Below are positions 7,940 through 17,257 of a stretch of DNA of 64,000 nucleotides, one piece after another. The position numbers and the translations under genes were made by a program. Location of the stretch: assembly GCF_002952215.1 (NCBI RefSeq), contig NZ_CP022600.1, positions 1,240,001 through 1,304,000 on the forward strand. The letters run 5' to 3'. Below the pieces are notes generated by a model, which worked only from the letters and a program-made list of their open reading frames with translations, was not told where the DNA came from and ran no database searches. Position 1 is the stretch's first letter; each line of letters starts with the position of its first letter. This DNA is from Porphyrobacter sp. HT-58-2 (GTDB taxonomy: Bacteria > Pseudomonadota > Alphaproteobacteria > Sphingomonadales > Sphingomonadaceae).

Positions 7940-8970
7940 AAGCTTGGGAAATCGGATCGCGCAACGCGGGCGAGCGCGGCATCGGAGGCTTGCGCCAAAC
8001 CGAGCGTCCCGAGCCGGTAGCAGGGCCAGGCGAGGTGCTGGTGCGGGTGATCGCCGCCGGGCTCAACTACCGCGACCTGATGGTGCTGCGCGGGCAGTAT
8101 GGCAGCGACTTGCCGCAGAGCCGCATTCCCCTGTCCGACGGGGTGGGAAAGGTTATTGCGGCGGGTGAGGGCGTGACGGGCCTCGCGTCTGGCGACCGGG
8201 TGATTGCACCGCATTTCCTGAGCTGGCTTGACGACACGGCCTATTCCCCCGCGGTGTTCGCGCAGGACATGGGCGTCACTGCCGACGGCTGGCTGGCCGA
8301 GTGCATCGTGCTCCCCGCCGCCGCCGCGCTCAAGGTGCCCGCCAGCGTGCCCGACACCACCGCCGCCAGTCTCGCCGTGGTCGGCGCGACGGTGTGGCAC
8401 GCGATGGTCGCATTTGGCGGCGCGCGCGAGGGGAGCCTCGTGCTGGCGCAGGGCACCGGAGGCGTCTCTATCTTCGCGCTGCTGCTGGCCAAAGCGCTCG
8501 GTGCGCGCTTTGCCATCACCTCTTCCAGCGATGCCAAGCTTGACCGCGCCCTGGCGCTGGGGGCCGATTATGCGATCAATTACCGTGACCGCCCGGACTG
8601 GGGCGCGGCGCTGCTCGAAGCGACCGGGGGGCGCGGCGCGGACGTGGTGGTCGACACGCTCGGCTTTGCCGCGCTGGGAGAGACCATCGCGGCCTGCGCA
8701 CCCAACGCCCGGATCGGAACGCTCGGCGCGCTCGCGGGTTCGCCGCAGGACGTTGCCAGCGCCAGTCAGGGCGCGCTGATTGGCAAGAACATCGCCATCA
8801 AGGGCATCGCCAGCGGCAGCCGCGCGATGCTGGAAAAGGCGCTAGGGGTGTTTGCCGCGCACGGCCTCGCCATCCCGGTCGACCACGAGTTCGCCTTCGC
8901 AGATGCGCCTGCCGCCTTCGCCTGCCTCGATGACGGCGGCCATTTCGGCAAGGTGGTAATCCGCCTCTAG
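7936..8970 (+). CDS. Zinc-independent medium-chain dehydrogenase/reductase (quinone oxidoreductase-like)
   Basis: A 344-residue MDR-superfamily NAD(P)H oxidoreductase. The GroES-like half contains AAGLNYRDLMVLRGQYG. The Rossmann half contains LAQGTGGVSIFALLLAKALGA and the SSSDAKLDRALALGAD nucleotide-binding segment. The Cys/His ligands of zinc alcohol dehydrogenases are missing, so it belongs with quinone reductase / enoyl reductase-type members. It ends the plus-strand operon, and its TAG overlaps the stop of the convergent gene at 8967 by 3-4 nt. Likely reduces or oxidises an alpha,beta-unsaturated carbonyl or alcohol intermediate; the exact step is unknown. Confidence 0.85.
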   Translation: MKAWEIGSRNAGERGIGGLRQTERPEPVAGPGEVLVRVIAAGLNYRDLMVLRGQYGSDLPQSRIPLSDGVGKVIAAGEGVTGLASGDRVIAPHFLSWLDDTAYSPAVFAQDMGVTADGWLAECIVLPAAAALKVPASVPDTTAASLAVVGATVWHAMVAFGGAREGSLVLAQGTGGVSIFALLLAKALGARFAITSSSDAKLDRALALGADYAINYRDRPDWGAALLEATGGRGADVVVDTLGFAALGETIAACAPNARIGTLGALAGSPQDVASASQGALIGKNIAIKGIASGSRAMLEKALGVFAAHGLAIPVDHEFAFADAPAAFACLDDGGHFGKVVIRL

Positions 8971-9692
8971 CGGATGAGCTCGACCAGTTCGTAACGGTTC
9001 ATCATGTAGCCGTCGATGGAACCGTACACGAGGATGCTGTCCTCATCCGCGGTCACCCACATGTCGAAATCGGGATGGTGTTCGCCGCCCATGCCCGCCT
9101 CGCTGTCATCGACATAGCGATAGCGGCGGCACTGGAAGGTGCCGGCAGCGACCGTCTTTTCCTCCTCGCCGACATATTCCATCGTCATTTCGACCTCGGC
9201 GATCTGGGGCGCGGTAGCCCCGCGATGGTCGGGCGAGGGCAGGAAGAAGCGCAGTTTCCGGCGGTGCGGCCCCCTGGTGTGATCCATCAGCCGGGTGGTG
9301 AAGCCGTCGCCCACCACCGGATGGGTGCCGAAAGCGTCGAACTCCCCCGAATCGCGCACTTCCGAATGGCGGCCCAGCGCCGGGCTGTCGCTTTCGCAGA
9401 TGATTGTTCCCTTGGCGGGATCGTGATTCATCCAGCCCGAACCGAGAAACTCGTCGCCCACGGTCAGGTGCACCAGCAGGTTGCGCGGCTTGCGGTCCGG
9501 CCCGATGTGGCAGATGATGTCGCGCATCACTGTGGGATCGGGCTCCTCGATCTCGCAATGCGCGCTCATGATCACCGAGCCATCGGTATGATGGGTAAAG
9601 CGGAAGCTTTCGCTCCCGCGCTCTGTCCCTTCGCGGCCCGGTTTCATCGAGAGGTAGCGGATTTTGCCGCTGACGGTGCGGTGCTTCATCAT
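8967..9692 (-). CDS. Conserved hypothetical protein
   Basis: A 241-residue protein without signal peptide or obvious membrane segment; I do not recognise its family. It has many predicted beta strands (SVIMSAHCEIEE, NLLVHLTVGDEF, TIICESDSPALG, IAEVEMTMEYVG) and a late Cys-containing segment TFQCRRYRYVDD followed by DMWVTADEDSILVYGSIDG, reminiscent of DUF3108/LolA-like beta half-barrels. It is the last gene of the minus-strand operon that starts with the TonB receptor at 17141. The start ATG overlaps the upstream TGA by 1 nt. Confidence 0.65.
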   Translation of the reverse strand: MMKHRTVSGKIRYLSMKPGREGTERGSESFRFTHHTDGSVIMSAHCEIEEPDPTVMRDIICHIGPDRKPRNLLVHLTVGDEFLGSGWMNHDPAKGTIICESDSPALGRHSEVRDSGEFDAFGTHPVVGDGFTTRLMDHTRGPHRRKLRFFLPSPDHRGATAPQIAEVEMTMEYVGEEEKTVAAGTFQCRRYRYVDDSEAGMGGEHHPDFDMWVTADEDSILVYGSIDGYMMNRYELVELIR

Positions 9693-10846
9693 CAGATCAC
9701 TCCTGCCTTGGCGAGCCGTTCGATCACCTCGGCCTGCGCGCGCTGGAAATAGTCGCGGTCGGGGACAGCGGGCTGACCGCTGTCCATCATGCCGTCAGGG
9801 CCGCGAAAGGGCTCTGCGGCGGCAGCATAGCTTTCCGCGAACAGGGCGGGACGCTGGCGAGCGAGGTAATTGGTCATCGCCGGGGTGCGGCGAGCCTCCC
9901 GAAGCCCGGCGAGGTCAATCGCGGCGAAGGCAGTGAAGGTCTCCCCGTCGCCCGATTGCGCCACAATGCGGCCCTTCCAGTCGACCACCTGGCTGTTGCC
10001 GTCGGCACTCGCAAGCGGCATCGCCGTGCCGGAAATTCCCGCCGTATTGGCCGAAACGACATAGGCGAGGTTTTCAAAGGCGCGCGCCTGTTTGGCGATG
10101 TCCTTGTGGGTGGCGAGCGGCGAGCCGATCTCGCTGGAGGAATGGCAGAACACCTCTGCCCCGCGCAGCGCGAGGGCGCGGGCAATTTCCGGGTAGAGAA
10201 TTTCCTCGCTGGCAATGCAGGCTAGGTTTCCGATTTCGGTGCGCGCGATCGGGAAGACGCCTTCGATCCCGTATTTGTCGAGATAGGCCTCCCACACATC
10301 GTGCGGGGAGGGCGCGAACATCGACAGCAGGCGGCGATAGCGCAGCACCACCTCGCCCGAAGGCGCGATGATGAAACTGGTCTGGAAGTAGAAATCAGGG
10401 AAGGCATCGTCGGCTTCGTAGGCATTGCCCGCGAGGAACATGCCCAGCCTCTGCGCCACGCCGCCGAGCGCCTCGTATTCCGGGCCATCGGCAGAAAAGC
10501 CCACCCGCGCGGCGAAATCGGGAATGGAAATGCGCCCCGGATAGGAGGTGAACAGGTATTCGGGCAGCACCACCAGCTTGACCGGCTTGCCTGAATATTG
10601 CGCCACGAAGACAGCGCTGGTGCGGATCTGGCCTTCGATTTCCGCGATATGTTCAAGGATCGCGGCGCGTGCGACGGCAGTATCGGGCAGGCGTTCGAGC
10701 GAGCGAGCGGTCAGTTGCATTGCCATTGCGGAAAAGGGGGTGGTGTCGGTCACAATGTCTCCCATGGCGAAAGCGAACGGAGCGCGGGTGAACGCGGCGG
10801 CGCCCAATCCTGCGGCAAGCGTGCGGCGGCGGTCAATCAGCGGCAT
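9692..10846 (-). CDS. Exported nitrilase-superfamily (carbon-nitrogen hydrolase) protein with altered triad
   Basis: A 384-residue CN-hydrolase-fold protein with an N-terminal twin-arginine-like signal (DRRRTLAAG followed by an Ala-rich segment ending AFA, residues 5-27). Catalytic Glu96 (VVLPEYLF) and Cys210 (LACIASEEILYPEIARAL) are present. The catalytic Lys of the Glu-Lys-Cys triad is replaced by Arg172 (LRYRRLLSMF; usually YRK). It may have lost or altered amidase/nitrilase activity. The location is probably periplasmic. It overlaps the flavin oxidase gene by 14 nt in the operon. It fits the C-N bond theme of the cluster, but the Lys-to-Arg change makes the reaction uncertain. Confidence 0.8.
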   Translation of the reverse strand: MPLIDRRRTLAAGLGAAAFTRAPFAFAMGDIVTDTTPFSAMAMQLTARSLERLPDTAVARAAILEHIAEIEGQIRTSAVFVAQYSGKPVKLVVLPEYLFTSYPGRISIPDFAARVGFSADGPEYEALGGVAQRLGMFLAGNAYEADDAFPDFYFQTSFIIAPSGEVVLRYRRLLSMFAPSPHDVWEAYLDKYGIEGVFPIARTEIGNLACIASEEILYPEIARALALRGAEVFCHSSSEIGSPLATHKDIAKQARAFENLAYVVSANTAGISGTAMPLASADGNSQVVDWKGRIVAQSGDGETFTAFAAIDLAGLREARRTPAMTNYLARQRPALFAESYAAAAEPFRGPDGMMDSGQPAVPDRDYFQRAQAEVIERLAKAGVI

Positions 10847-12407
10847 CGAACCCCAATGCGCCCGGGTTCATCAGGCCGCGCGGGTCGACCTTCCGCTTGA
10901 GCGCATTCAGGATCGCCCAGCCGGCGGGGTCGTGGCGCTCACGCAGCGGATAGGTGCGGGCGATCTGCAAATGGATAGCGCCGAGGCTCTGGAAAATGGC
11001 GATGACCTCTGCCTTGAGCTTTTCGACCAGCGCAGTCGCTTCGGGACTGTCGGCAAGCCGCGGCAGGCGGGCGAGGTGATCGGCTTCGATGGCGTGGGCG
11101 TGCAGGGGGTTCTGCTCTCCCGGCCAGTAGAACACCGGCTCGATCAGGCAGGACGAACGCCCGGTGGCGGCGATCAGCGCGCCGGTTTCGACCTTGAGCC
11201 GCGCCATCTCGGCGACATTGGCATCCCATAGGGCCTGTAGCCGTTCCCACGCCTCGACAAGGCGCGAGTGGGGGAGGAAGCCGTGCACCGGCACCCAGCG
11301 CTCGCCTCCGGGGCCGAGCATCGAATTGGGCGGCGGGAAGGGATTGGCGCGCAGGATCTTGGGGATCGAGTTTTCGACCACGCTCCCGCCATGTTCGCGG
11401 ACGATCCCCTCGATCGTGCGCATGTCGGCATCAACCGCGGACTGGTGCCGCCCCTCGGAGATGCAGTGCAGGCTGAAGGGCACCCCGTCGAGGAAGCTCC
11501 GCCCGGCAAGCGCGACCTTTGCGCCTTCCTTCATCGCCTTGAGGATGCCGCCGGATTTTGCTTCGGCCTTGAGCATGTTGCCGAGCTGGCGCGCGTCCTT
11601 GACCAGCGAATCGCGCTTCATCCGCTGCGCCTGGAGGAAGGGATCGAAAGCGAAGCTTTCCGAAGCGAGTTCGGCACGGGCGATGGCGCTCATCGCGCCG
11701 AGCAGCGCATCATGCGTCGCGAAGCTGAAGGAGCCATAGGCGAAGGCGGCGGCCTCGCGGACCAGCTTCAGCCGCACACGCGCCTTAACACCGAAGGCAC
11801 CGCAATCGGCGGCGAAGAGACCGGTAAGGTCGGGGCCGTAGGGACGGAAGAAATCGGAACCGGTCGAGATGATCGTCCCGTCGGCAAGCACCACGTCGAA
11901 GCTGATGGCGCTGTCGACCGCGCTGCCACCCCGCGCGCCCCAGAAGATGCCGTTCTGGCTCATCCCGCCGCCCACCGTTGCGCGGATGCCAGACAGCGTG
12001 CCCCAGGCAAGGGCGCGCAAGCCTCGCGGGGCGAGCGCGCGGTGGAGCTTGTCCCAGCTGATCCCAGCCTCGACGGTGGCGATCATGTCGGTCTCGTTGA
12101 CCTCGATGATCGCGTCGAGCGCCGCGGTGTCGATCAGCAGGAAGGGACCGTCGTCATAGAGATAACCGCCAGTATAGCTCATCCCCCCGCCCCGCGGGAC
12201 AATGGCGATGCCCGCCGCCGTGGCCGCGCCGATCCCGGCGGCGAGTTCATCGACCGATGCCGGGCGGAACACTGCGAGCGGCTCAGCCCCGCGCGACAGC
12301 ACATCGTGGCTGTGCAGCGCAAGGCTGGCCGGATCGGTCAGCAGCGAGCCCTCCGCCACGACCTTACGCAGCGGGGCAAGCGGATTGTCGTGAGCAAGGC
12401 TGGCCAT
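10833..12407 (-). CDS. FAD-binding (PCMH-type) oxidoreductase, GlcD/4-cresol dehydrogenase-like
   Basis: A 524-residue flavoprotein of the vanillyl-alcohol-oxidase/GlcD group. The FAD-binding N-terminal domain has IVPRGGGMSYTGGYL and TVGGGMSQNGIFWG, and ADCGAFGVKARVRLKL closes the PCMH domain. The C-terminal part ends with the typical LKRKVDPRGLMNPG segment. No signal peptide is visible, so it is probably cytosolic. Enzymes of this group oxidise 2-hydroxy acids, alkylphenols or related alcohols. In the operon it lies between the MFS permease and the nitrilase-like gene, so it probably acts early, soon after uptake. Substrate unknown. Confidence 0.85.
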   Translation of the reverse strand: MASLAHDNPLAPLRKVVAEGSLLTDPASLALHSHDVLSRGAEPLAVFRPASVDELAAGIGAATAAGIAIVPRGGGMSYTGGYLYDDGPFLLIDTAALDAIIEVNETDMIATVEAGISWDKLHRALAPRGLRALAWGTLSGIRATVGGGMSQNGIFWGARGGSAVDSAISFDVVLADGTIISTGSDFFRPYGPDLTGLFAADCGAFGVKARVRLKLVREAAAFAYGSFSFATHDALLGAMSAIARAELASESFAFDPFLQAQRMKRDSLVKDARQLGNMLKAEAKSGGILKAMKEGAKVALAGRSFLDGVPFSLHCISEGRHQSAVDADMRTIEGIVREHGGSVVENSIPKILRANPFPPPNSMLGPGGERWVPVHGFLPHSRLVEAWERLQALWDANVAEMARLKVETGALIAATGRSSCLIEPVFYWPGEQNPLHAHAIEADHLARLPRLADSPEATALVEKLKAEVIAIFQSLGAIHLQIARTYPLRERHDPAGWAILNALKRKVDPRGLMNPGALGFDAAD

Positions 12408-13717
12408 CAGGCGGGCTCCGGCGCGGCATGGGAGGGATCGGCTTCGGCCTCGGGGAAGCTCTCCGGATAGCGGCCGAGCAGCAGCAGCAACGCGCCTCCC
12501 GCCACGAACAGGCCTATGGCGACGGTGAGGATCGCATCATAGCTGCCGGTGCGGTCGAACACCTGCGCATAGATCACCGGCGAGGCCGCCGATCCGAGGC
12601 CGAAGGGCATGTAGAGCATCCCGTAGATCCGCCCGTAATTGGCCATCCCGAAATAGCGGCCCGTGAGGTAGGCGATGAGATCGCTCTCGGCTCCGGCAGC
12701 AAAGCCGAGCAGGAACCCTGCGATTGCTGCGAGCGGGAAGGTGATGCTCTCGCCCAGCAGGATCCACGCCGAGATCGCCGGCAGGCACAGCAGCGGGAAG
12801 GCGACGAAACCCTGCCACAGGCGGTCGAGCAGCGCGCCGGTGATCAGCCGTCCGGCGAAGATGCCGATGCCCAGAATGCCCATCACGCTCGCAGCGGTGG
12901 CTGCATCGACGCCACGCAGCCCCAACATGGTCGGCAGGTTGATGAAGGCGCCCCCAAAGGCCGTGGCGATACAGGCGATCGACAGCCAGATGATCCAGAA
13001 CCGGTAATCCGCGAGCGCCGTACCGAGCGTTACGCCGGTGAGCCGCCCGCTCTCGCTCTCGATAGCACGTGGGCGTTCCTCGGGGGTTGGTTCGCGGAAC
13101 AGAAAGAAAGCGATCGCCAACGCGGCAATCGGGAACAGGGCGACCGCCGCGAACATCGCGCGCCAGCCGAGTGCCGCGATCACCTCGACCGCAAAGCGCG
13201 GAACGATCATAGCGGCAAGGCTGGTACCCATCAGCAGAATGCCCAGCGCGAGGCCGCGATGGCGGTAGAACCACAGGTTGATCGCCCGGCTCCACGTCAC
13301 CGGGGTCGAGCCGATGCCGACGAGGCCGATCATCACCCAAAAGCCGTAATAGACATAGAGCGTCGAGCGCGCATCCGCAGTCGGCGTGAGCGCCACCGCT
13401 CCAAAGGCAAGGGCAAAGGCGAACAGCGACCACAGCGCCACGGGGCGCACGCCGAAACGATCCGCCATCCAGCCGAACACCGGGGCGAGCACGCTGGCGA
13501 TCACGCCGAACAGGGTGATCGGCAGCACCGCCTCGGTCTGGCTCCAGCCGAATTCGTCCCGCAACGGCCCAACAGTGAAGCCGATGACGTTGTAAGGGAT
13601 CGGTGAAGCGCCGCACATCACCCCAAGAACGCCCGCAAGCAGAACCTTCCAGCCCTTGGCGAATTCGCCCCTCTCGTCGGGTGGCACGGCGATGCCGGGG
13701 GGTGTTACGGAAGTCAC
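12407..13717 (-). CDS. MFS transporter (monocarboxylate/oxalate-formate type)
   Basis: A 436-residue inner-membrane permease with about 12 transmembrane segments, the MFS loop-2 signature (GWMADRFGVRPVALW) and a long central loop (EPTPEERPRAIESE). The start is GTG at 13717, preceded by a strong AAAGGAG 6-7 nt upstream. The stop overlaps the following flavin oxidase ATG (TGATG). The closest style is the MCT/OFA branch that carries organic acids. It most likely imports the catabolic substrate or a periplasmic product of it. Confidence 0.88.
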   Translation of the reverse strand: MTSVTPPGIAVPPDERGEFAKGWKVLLAGVLGVMCGASPIPYNVIGFTVGPLRDEFGWSQTEAVLPITLFGVIASVLAPVFGWMADRFGVRPVALWSLFAFALAFGAVALTPTADARSTLYVYYGFWVMIGLVGIGSTPVTWSRAINLWFYRHRGLALGILLMGTSLAAMIVPRFAVEVIAALGWRAMFAAVALFPIAALAIAFFLFREPTPEERPRAIESESGRLTGVTLGTALADYRFWIIWLSIACIATAFGGAFINLPTMLGLRGVDAATAASVMGILGIGIFAGRLITGALLDRLWQGFVAFPLLCLPAISAWILLGESITFPLAAIAGFLLGFAAGAESDLIAYLTGRYFGMANYGRIYGMLYMPFGLGSAASPVIYAQVFDRTGSYDAILTVAIGLFVAGGALLLLLGRYPESFPEAEADPSHAAPEPA

Positions 13718-13810
13718 GCTCTCTCCTTTGCGCGAGGGGATGCCGGCAGGGCGGCAGGCAGAAGGTGACGCAGCCGCGCGATACTGTCCAGAAGGCCGAT
13801 GCTCCGGGGC

Positions 13811-14854
13811 CTAGCGGGCATGGTAGAACTCCGTCAGGCTGCCGTCGGGATCGCGCACCGCGACAAGATCGACCGTGCCAAGCTCGCCGACCGGGACGGC
13901 AACTGCGGCATACACAGGCTCGACACCGTTTGCGGTGAGCAATGCGCGATATTCGCCCAGCCGCTTCACGGGATAGCGCACCGAAATAATCCCCCAATTG
14001 GGCAGCGCGGCATGGGCGGACAGATCGCGTCCGGCGAAACCTTCGAATTGCATGACCTCGACACGGCCGTCTTCACCCGGCAGCAGCGGCTGGGCGACTG
14101 CGGCGCGGCGCACCAGCGTGGTCGCAAGATTGGCGGGAACCGAGAAGTTGTTGGAACGCGGCTCTGGGTCGGTGAACGGTGCGTCGAACAAAACCCCAAA
14201 GCCGAGCCGGTCGCGGAAGAAAGCAAGCGCGGCAGGTTGGTCGCGCACCATCCGCATGGTGTTGAAGGCCTGGCTAAGACGTCCCACTGGAAAACCGTCG
14301 AAGGGCGGAGCAGATCTCTGATAAAGCGCATAATTGACGCCGTGCGGTCCGCGGATCACGACATTGACCAGATCCGATCCGCCGAAGCTGAAGGCATAGG
14401 GCGGGCTTTCCGCCCACCACCCGCGTGCAATGGCGGCATCGAACATGGTCTGTACATTTTCGCTGCGCAGCATGATCGAAAAGATTCCGCCTGTATCCCA
14501 CGGCCGCGCGGCGAGGCGGATTGGGCGCTGGCTCTCGGCATCGTCGAAGCGGACATAGCGGATGCAGCCGGTTCTCGATGTGGGTGCGCAGATTTTCAGG
14601 AAAGCGCCCGAAACAGTCTCGGGCAGGTGCCAATAGGCGAGTTCCGCCCGCGCCAATTCCCCGCGTGCGACTTCGCGCCAGCCGCCGTCCTGCATCAGCC
14701 AGGCCGCGCTTGCGTCGAGGTCGGCGACGCTGACCACGACCTCGCTCCAAGGCGCTACACCATAATCTGCAGCCTGCGGTTCGGCCTTCGCGGGAAGCGC
14801 GGCGCCGGCTGCAAGGGCCAGCGCCGCGATGATGATGTGTGCAGCCGCGCGCAC
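13811..14854 (-). CDS. Exported VOC-superfamily (glyoxalase/dioxygenase-fold) protein
   Basis: About 347 residues. A Sec signal peptide (hydrophobic IIIAALALAAGAAL ending PAKA) precedes a two-module vicinal-oxygen-chelate region: VVVSVADLDASAAWL...IRGPHGVNYALYQR and MVRDQPAALAFFRDRLGF...VAVRDPDGSLTEFYHAR. I choose the GTG at 14854, 4 nt after the TonB receptor stop; the only longer start is a TTG inside the receptor gene. Final metal ligands (H/E) are only partly visible, so it may be an exported binding protein, isomerase or dioxygenase. It is co-transcribed with the receptor, suggesting action on the imported substrate in the periplasm. Confidence 0.75.
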   Translation of the reverse strand: MRAAAHIIIAALALAAGAALPAKAEPQAADYGVAPWSEVVVSVADLDASAAWLMQDGGWREVARGELARAELAYWHLPETVSGAFLKICAPTSRTGCIRYVRFDDAESQRPIRLAARPWDTGGIFSIMLRSENVQTMFDAAIARGWWAESPPYAFSFGGSDLVNVVIRGPHGVNYALYQRSAPPFDGFPVGRLSQAFNTMRMVRDQPAALAFFRDRLGFGVLFDAPFTDPEPRSNNFSVPANLATTLVRRAAVAQPLLPGEDGRVEVMQFEGFAGRDLSAHAALPNWGIISVRYPVKRLGEYRALLTANGVEPVYAAVAVPVGELGTVDLVAVRDPDGSLTEFYHAR

Positions 14855-14858
14855 TGTG

Positions 14859-17141
14859 TCAGTCAAAGGTGAAGCCGAAATCCACGCCAAAGGTCAGCGG
14901 CGGGGCGGCAAAGACCTGATTCTGGCGGGTCGGCACGTTGAAGGTATTGGCACGGAAATATTCCCGATCCGTCAGGTTCTTGCCCCACAGGGTTACGCGC
15001 CAGCGATCGGTGCGATAGCCGATCCGGGCATCGATCCGTGTGCCCGGGCTCTGCTCGGTACCGGGAACATTGGCGACAAGACCGAAGGTCTCGTCTTCAT
15101 AGGCAATGTCGCTGCCGAAGAAGAGTTGGCCCGAACCAATGTCGGTTTCATAGACAAAGCCGATCAGCCCCTTGAATTCGGGCGCGTTCTTGAGGTCGAG
15201 GCCAAGCGCGCAGTCGATCACCTGCGCTTCGTATTCGGGCGTTCCGGGTGCCGCGGTGACCCCGGTGCAGGCAAGGCCGGGTGTGGTGTTGGTGCTGTTC
15301 GAAAGCAGTCCGGCCTGCTGGAAATTGACGTTGCGATATTCGGCATCGAGGAAGCTGGCATTGCCATAGATGGTAAGGCCGTCGGTCAGCTCGATCCGAC
15401 CTTCGATCTCGGCGCCCTGAATGCGTGCCTCCCCTGCATTGATGCGGGTGAAGGCTCCGCTTGGCAAGGTGCCGCTGATCTGGAGGTCCTGATAGTCATT
15501 GTAAAAGGCGGTGGCGTTGAGGGTGATGCGCCCGTCCCAGAACTGGGTGCGCAGGCCTGCCTCGATCGAATCGAGCTGTTCCTCGTCAACCCGGCGGAAA
15601 CACGCGGTCGGGTTGAAGCAGTCCGACGAGAACCCGGGCGATTTGAAGCCGGTCGCATAGGACGCATAGAGCATGACATCATCGGTGATCGCGTAATCGG
15701 CCTTCACCGTCCAGGTGACGTTGTCGGTGTCCGCGGTACCGGTGATGTTGGTGCCGAACCCTGCGAGCGGCCCGCCGGCATTGCCCACGAAGTCGCGATC
15801 CTCGGTGGTCCAGCGCAGGCCGCCGGTCAGGGTCAGCGCGTCGGTCACTTCCAGTTCCGCCTGACCAAACAGCGCGAAGCTGCGCGTATCGACGAAGTTC
15901 TCAAATGGGAAGATGAAGGTGTAGCGCAGGTCGACGTTCTCCTCGTAATAGAACGCGCCCGCGGTGAGGTTGAACGGCCCGTCCAGCGTCGTGTTTATCA
16001 GCAGTTCCTGGCTGAATTGGTCCTGCTTGGTGCGCTGGAAAAAGGGGAAGCTGATGAAGCTCGACAGGTCATCATTCATCGCCCGCAAGGACGTAATCGA
16101 GGTGATGGTGAAATTGTCGTAGACGCCGTTCAGCTCGATCGACGCGCCATAGGTCTCGACCGAGCTGGCATAGTCGGTGAAACAGCCGATCTGCAGGAAG
16201 CCCGGCGGGGTCGCGGTTGAACAGGTGACGCCGGGGGCCGGTTCGAGGGTGAAGATATCGCCGTCGCGGTCGGTGGTGATGGCCGGATTGCTGCTCGATG
16301 CGGCTAGCGTGCTTGGAACGGGGTCCGAATTGTCCTTGGTGTAGTCGAAGATCGCGGTGACGTTCCAGTTCGCACCCATCTCGCCATACAGGCTACCGCG
16401 GAAGGACAGCACCTCCTCGTCGCCGATCTTGGTCCCGGCGAGGCCAGCGAAATCGCCATTGGGATTGAGGGTGAAGTATCCGTCGCGCTCGCGGTAAAGC
16501 CCCGACAAGCGCACCGCGAGGCTGTCGGCCAGCGCGAGGTTGACGATGCCGCGGCCCTGGATGCGGTCGAAATTGCCGTAGCCGAAATCGGCCGAAACGG
16601 AGTTTTCGCCGAGTTGCGGGCGGACCGAGGTGAACTTGATCGCCCCGCCATTGGTGTTGCGCCCGTAAAGCGTGCCCTGCGGCCCGCGCAGCACTTCGAC
16701 CTGTTCGATGTCGAGCAGGTCAACAAGGCTGCCGACGGTGCGGCCGAGATAGACATTGTCGATATAGATGCCGATCGCCGGGTCGACTGCGCCGCGCGAT
16801 TCGTCCTCGCCGATGCCGCGGAAGAAGATGCGGGCCGAGTTCGAGGTGCCGGTTCCGGTGGTGATGACCACGCCGGGGATCTGCGCTTGAAGATCGTTGG
16901 CATCCTCGATCTGGCGGAGTGCGATGTCTTTTGCGCCGAGCGCGGTCACGGAAGCAGGCACATCCTGGAGGTCTTCCGAACGACGCTGCGCGGTGACGAT
17001 GATTGCTCCCGAATTTGCCTGCTCGTCAGTGGCTTCGGATGCGGCGCTATCCTGTGCCCACACGGGCGCGGCGCTTGCGAAAAGTGCAATGGCAGAGGTC
17101 ATGCCGGCAATCGCCGGCCTCAGTCGGATGGGCGTATTCAT
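14859..17141 (-). CDS. TonB-dependent outer-membrane receptor 1
   Basis: A 760-residue receptor. It has a signal peptide ending VWAQ, a TonB-box-like EQANSGAIIVTAQRR, a plug domain (DVPASVTALGAKDIA, QVEVLRGPQGTLYGRNTNGGAI) and a 22-strand barrel ending in an aromatic residue (FGVDFGFTFD). The ATG at 17141 has AAGGAG 8 nt upstream. It is the first gene of the minus operon to 8967. Two operator palindromes lie 75-130 bp upstream. This type in sphingomonads takes up varied organic substrates as well as siderophores; co-expression with an MFS permease and exported enzymes supports uptake of the catabolic substrate. Confidence 0.93.
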   Translation of the reverse strand: MNTPIRLRPAIAGMTSAIALFASAAPVWAQDSAASEATDEQANSGAIIVTAQRRSEDLQDVPASVTALGAKDIALRQIEDANDLQAQIPGVVITTGTGTSNSARIFFRGIGEDESRGAVDPAIGIYIDNVYLGRTVGSLVDLLDIEQVEVLRGPQGTLYGRNTNGGAIKFTSVRPQLGENSVSADFGYGNFDRIQGRGIVNLALADSLAVRLSGLYRERDGYFTLNPNGDFAGLAGTKIGDEEVLSFRGSLYGEMGANWNVTAIFDYTKDNSDPVPSTLAASSSNPAITTDRDGDIFTLEPAPGVTCSTATPPGFLQIGCFTDYASSVETYGASIELNGVYDNFTITSITSLRAMNDDLSSFISFPFFQRTKQDQFSQELLINTTLDGPFNLTAGAFYYEENVDLRYTFIFPFENFVDTRSFALFGQAELEVTDALTLTGGLRWTTEDRDFVGNAGGPLAGFGTNITGTADTDNVTWTVKADYAITDDVMLYASYATGFKSPGFSSDCFNPTACFRRVDEEQLDSIEAGLRTQFWDGRITLNATAFYNDYQDLQISGTLPSGAFTRINAGEARIQGAEIEGRIELTDGLTIYGNASFLDAEYRNVNFQQAGLLSNSTNTTPGLACTGVTAAPGTPEYEAQVIDCALGLDLKNAPEFKGLIGFVYETDIGSGQLFFGSDIAYEDETFGLVANVPGTEQSPGTRIDARIGYRTDRWRVTLWGKNLTDREYFRANTFNVPTRQNQVFAAPPLTFGVDFGFTFD

Positions 17142-17215
17142 TGGATGAACTCCTTGAATGTTGCGCGGTTGGCCGCCTTATGACGATCCAGTTGTCCCTT
17201 GCCTGCTGCGCGAAG

Positions 17216-17227
17216 TTGTCCGGACAA
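17216..17227. promoter_or_regulatory. Operator palindrome TTGTCCGGACAA (site 2a)
   Basis: Perfect copy between receptor 1 (start 17141, minus) and the membrane protein (start about 17340, plus). Its centre is 42 bp from site 2b, four helical turns, so two dimers could bind the same DNA face. Half-sites TTGTCC at 17192 and TTGTC at 17236 continue a spacing of roughly 20-24 bp. Confidence 0.75.
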
Positions 17228-17257
17228 AAGCTTGCTTGTCAAGCGCGCTCATGCAAT

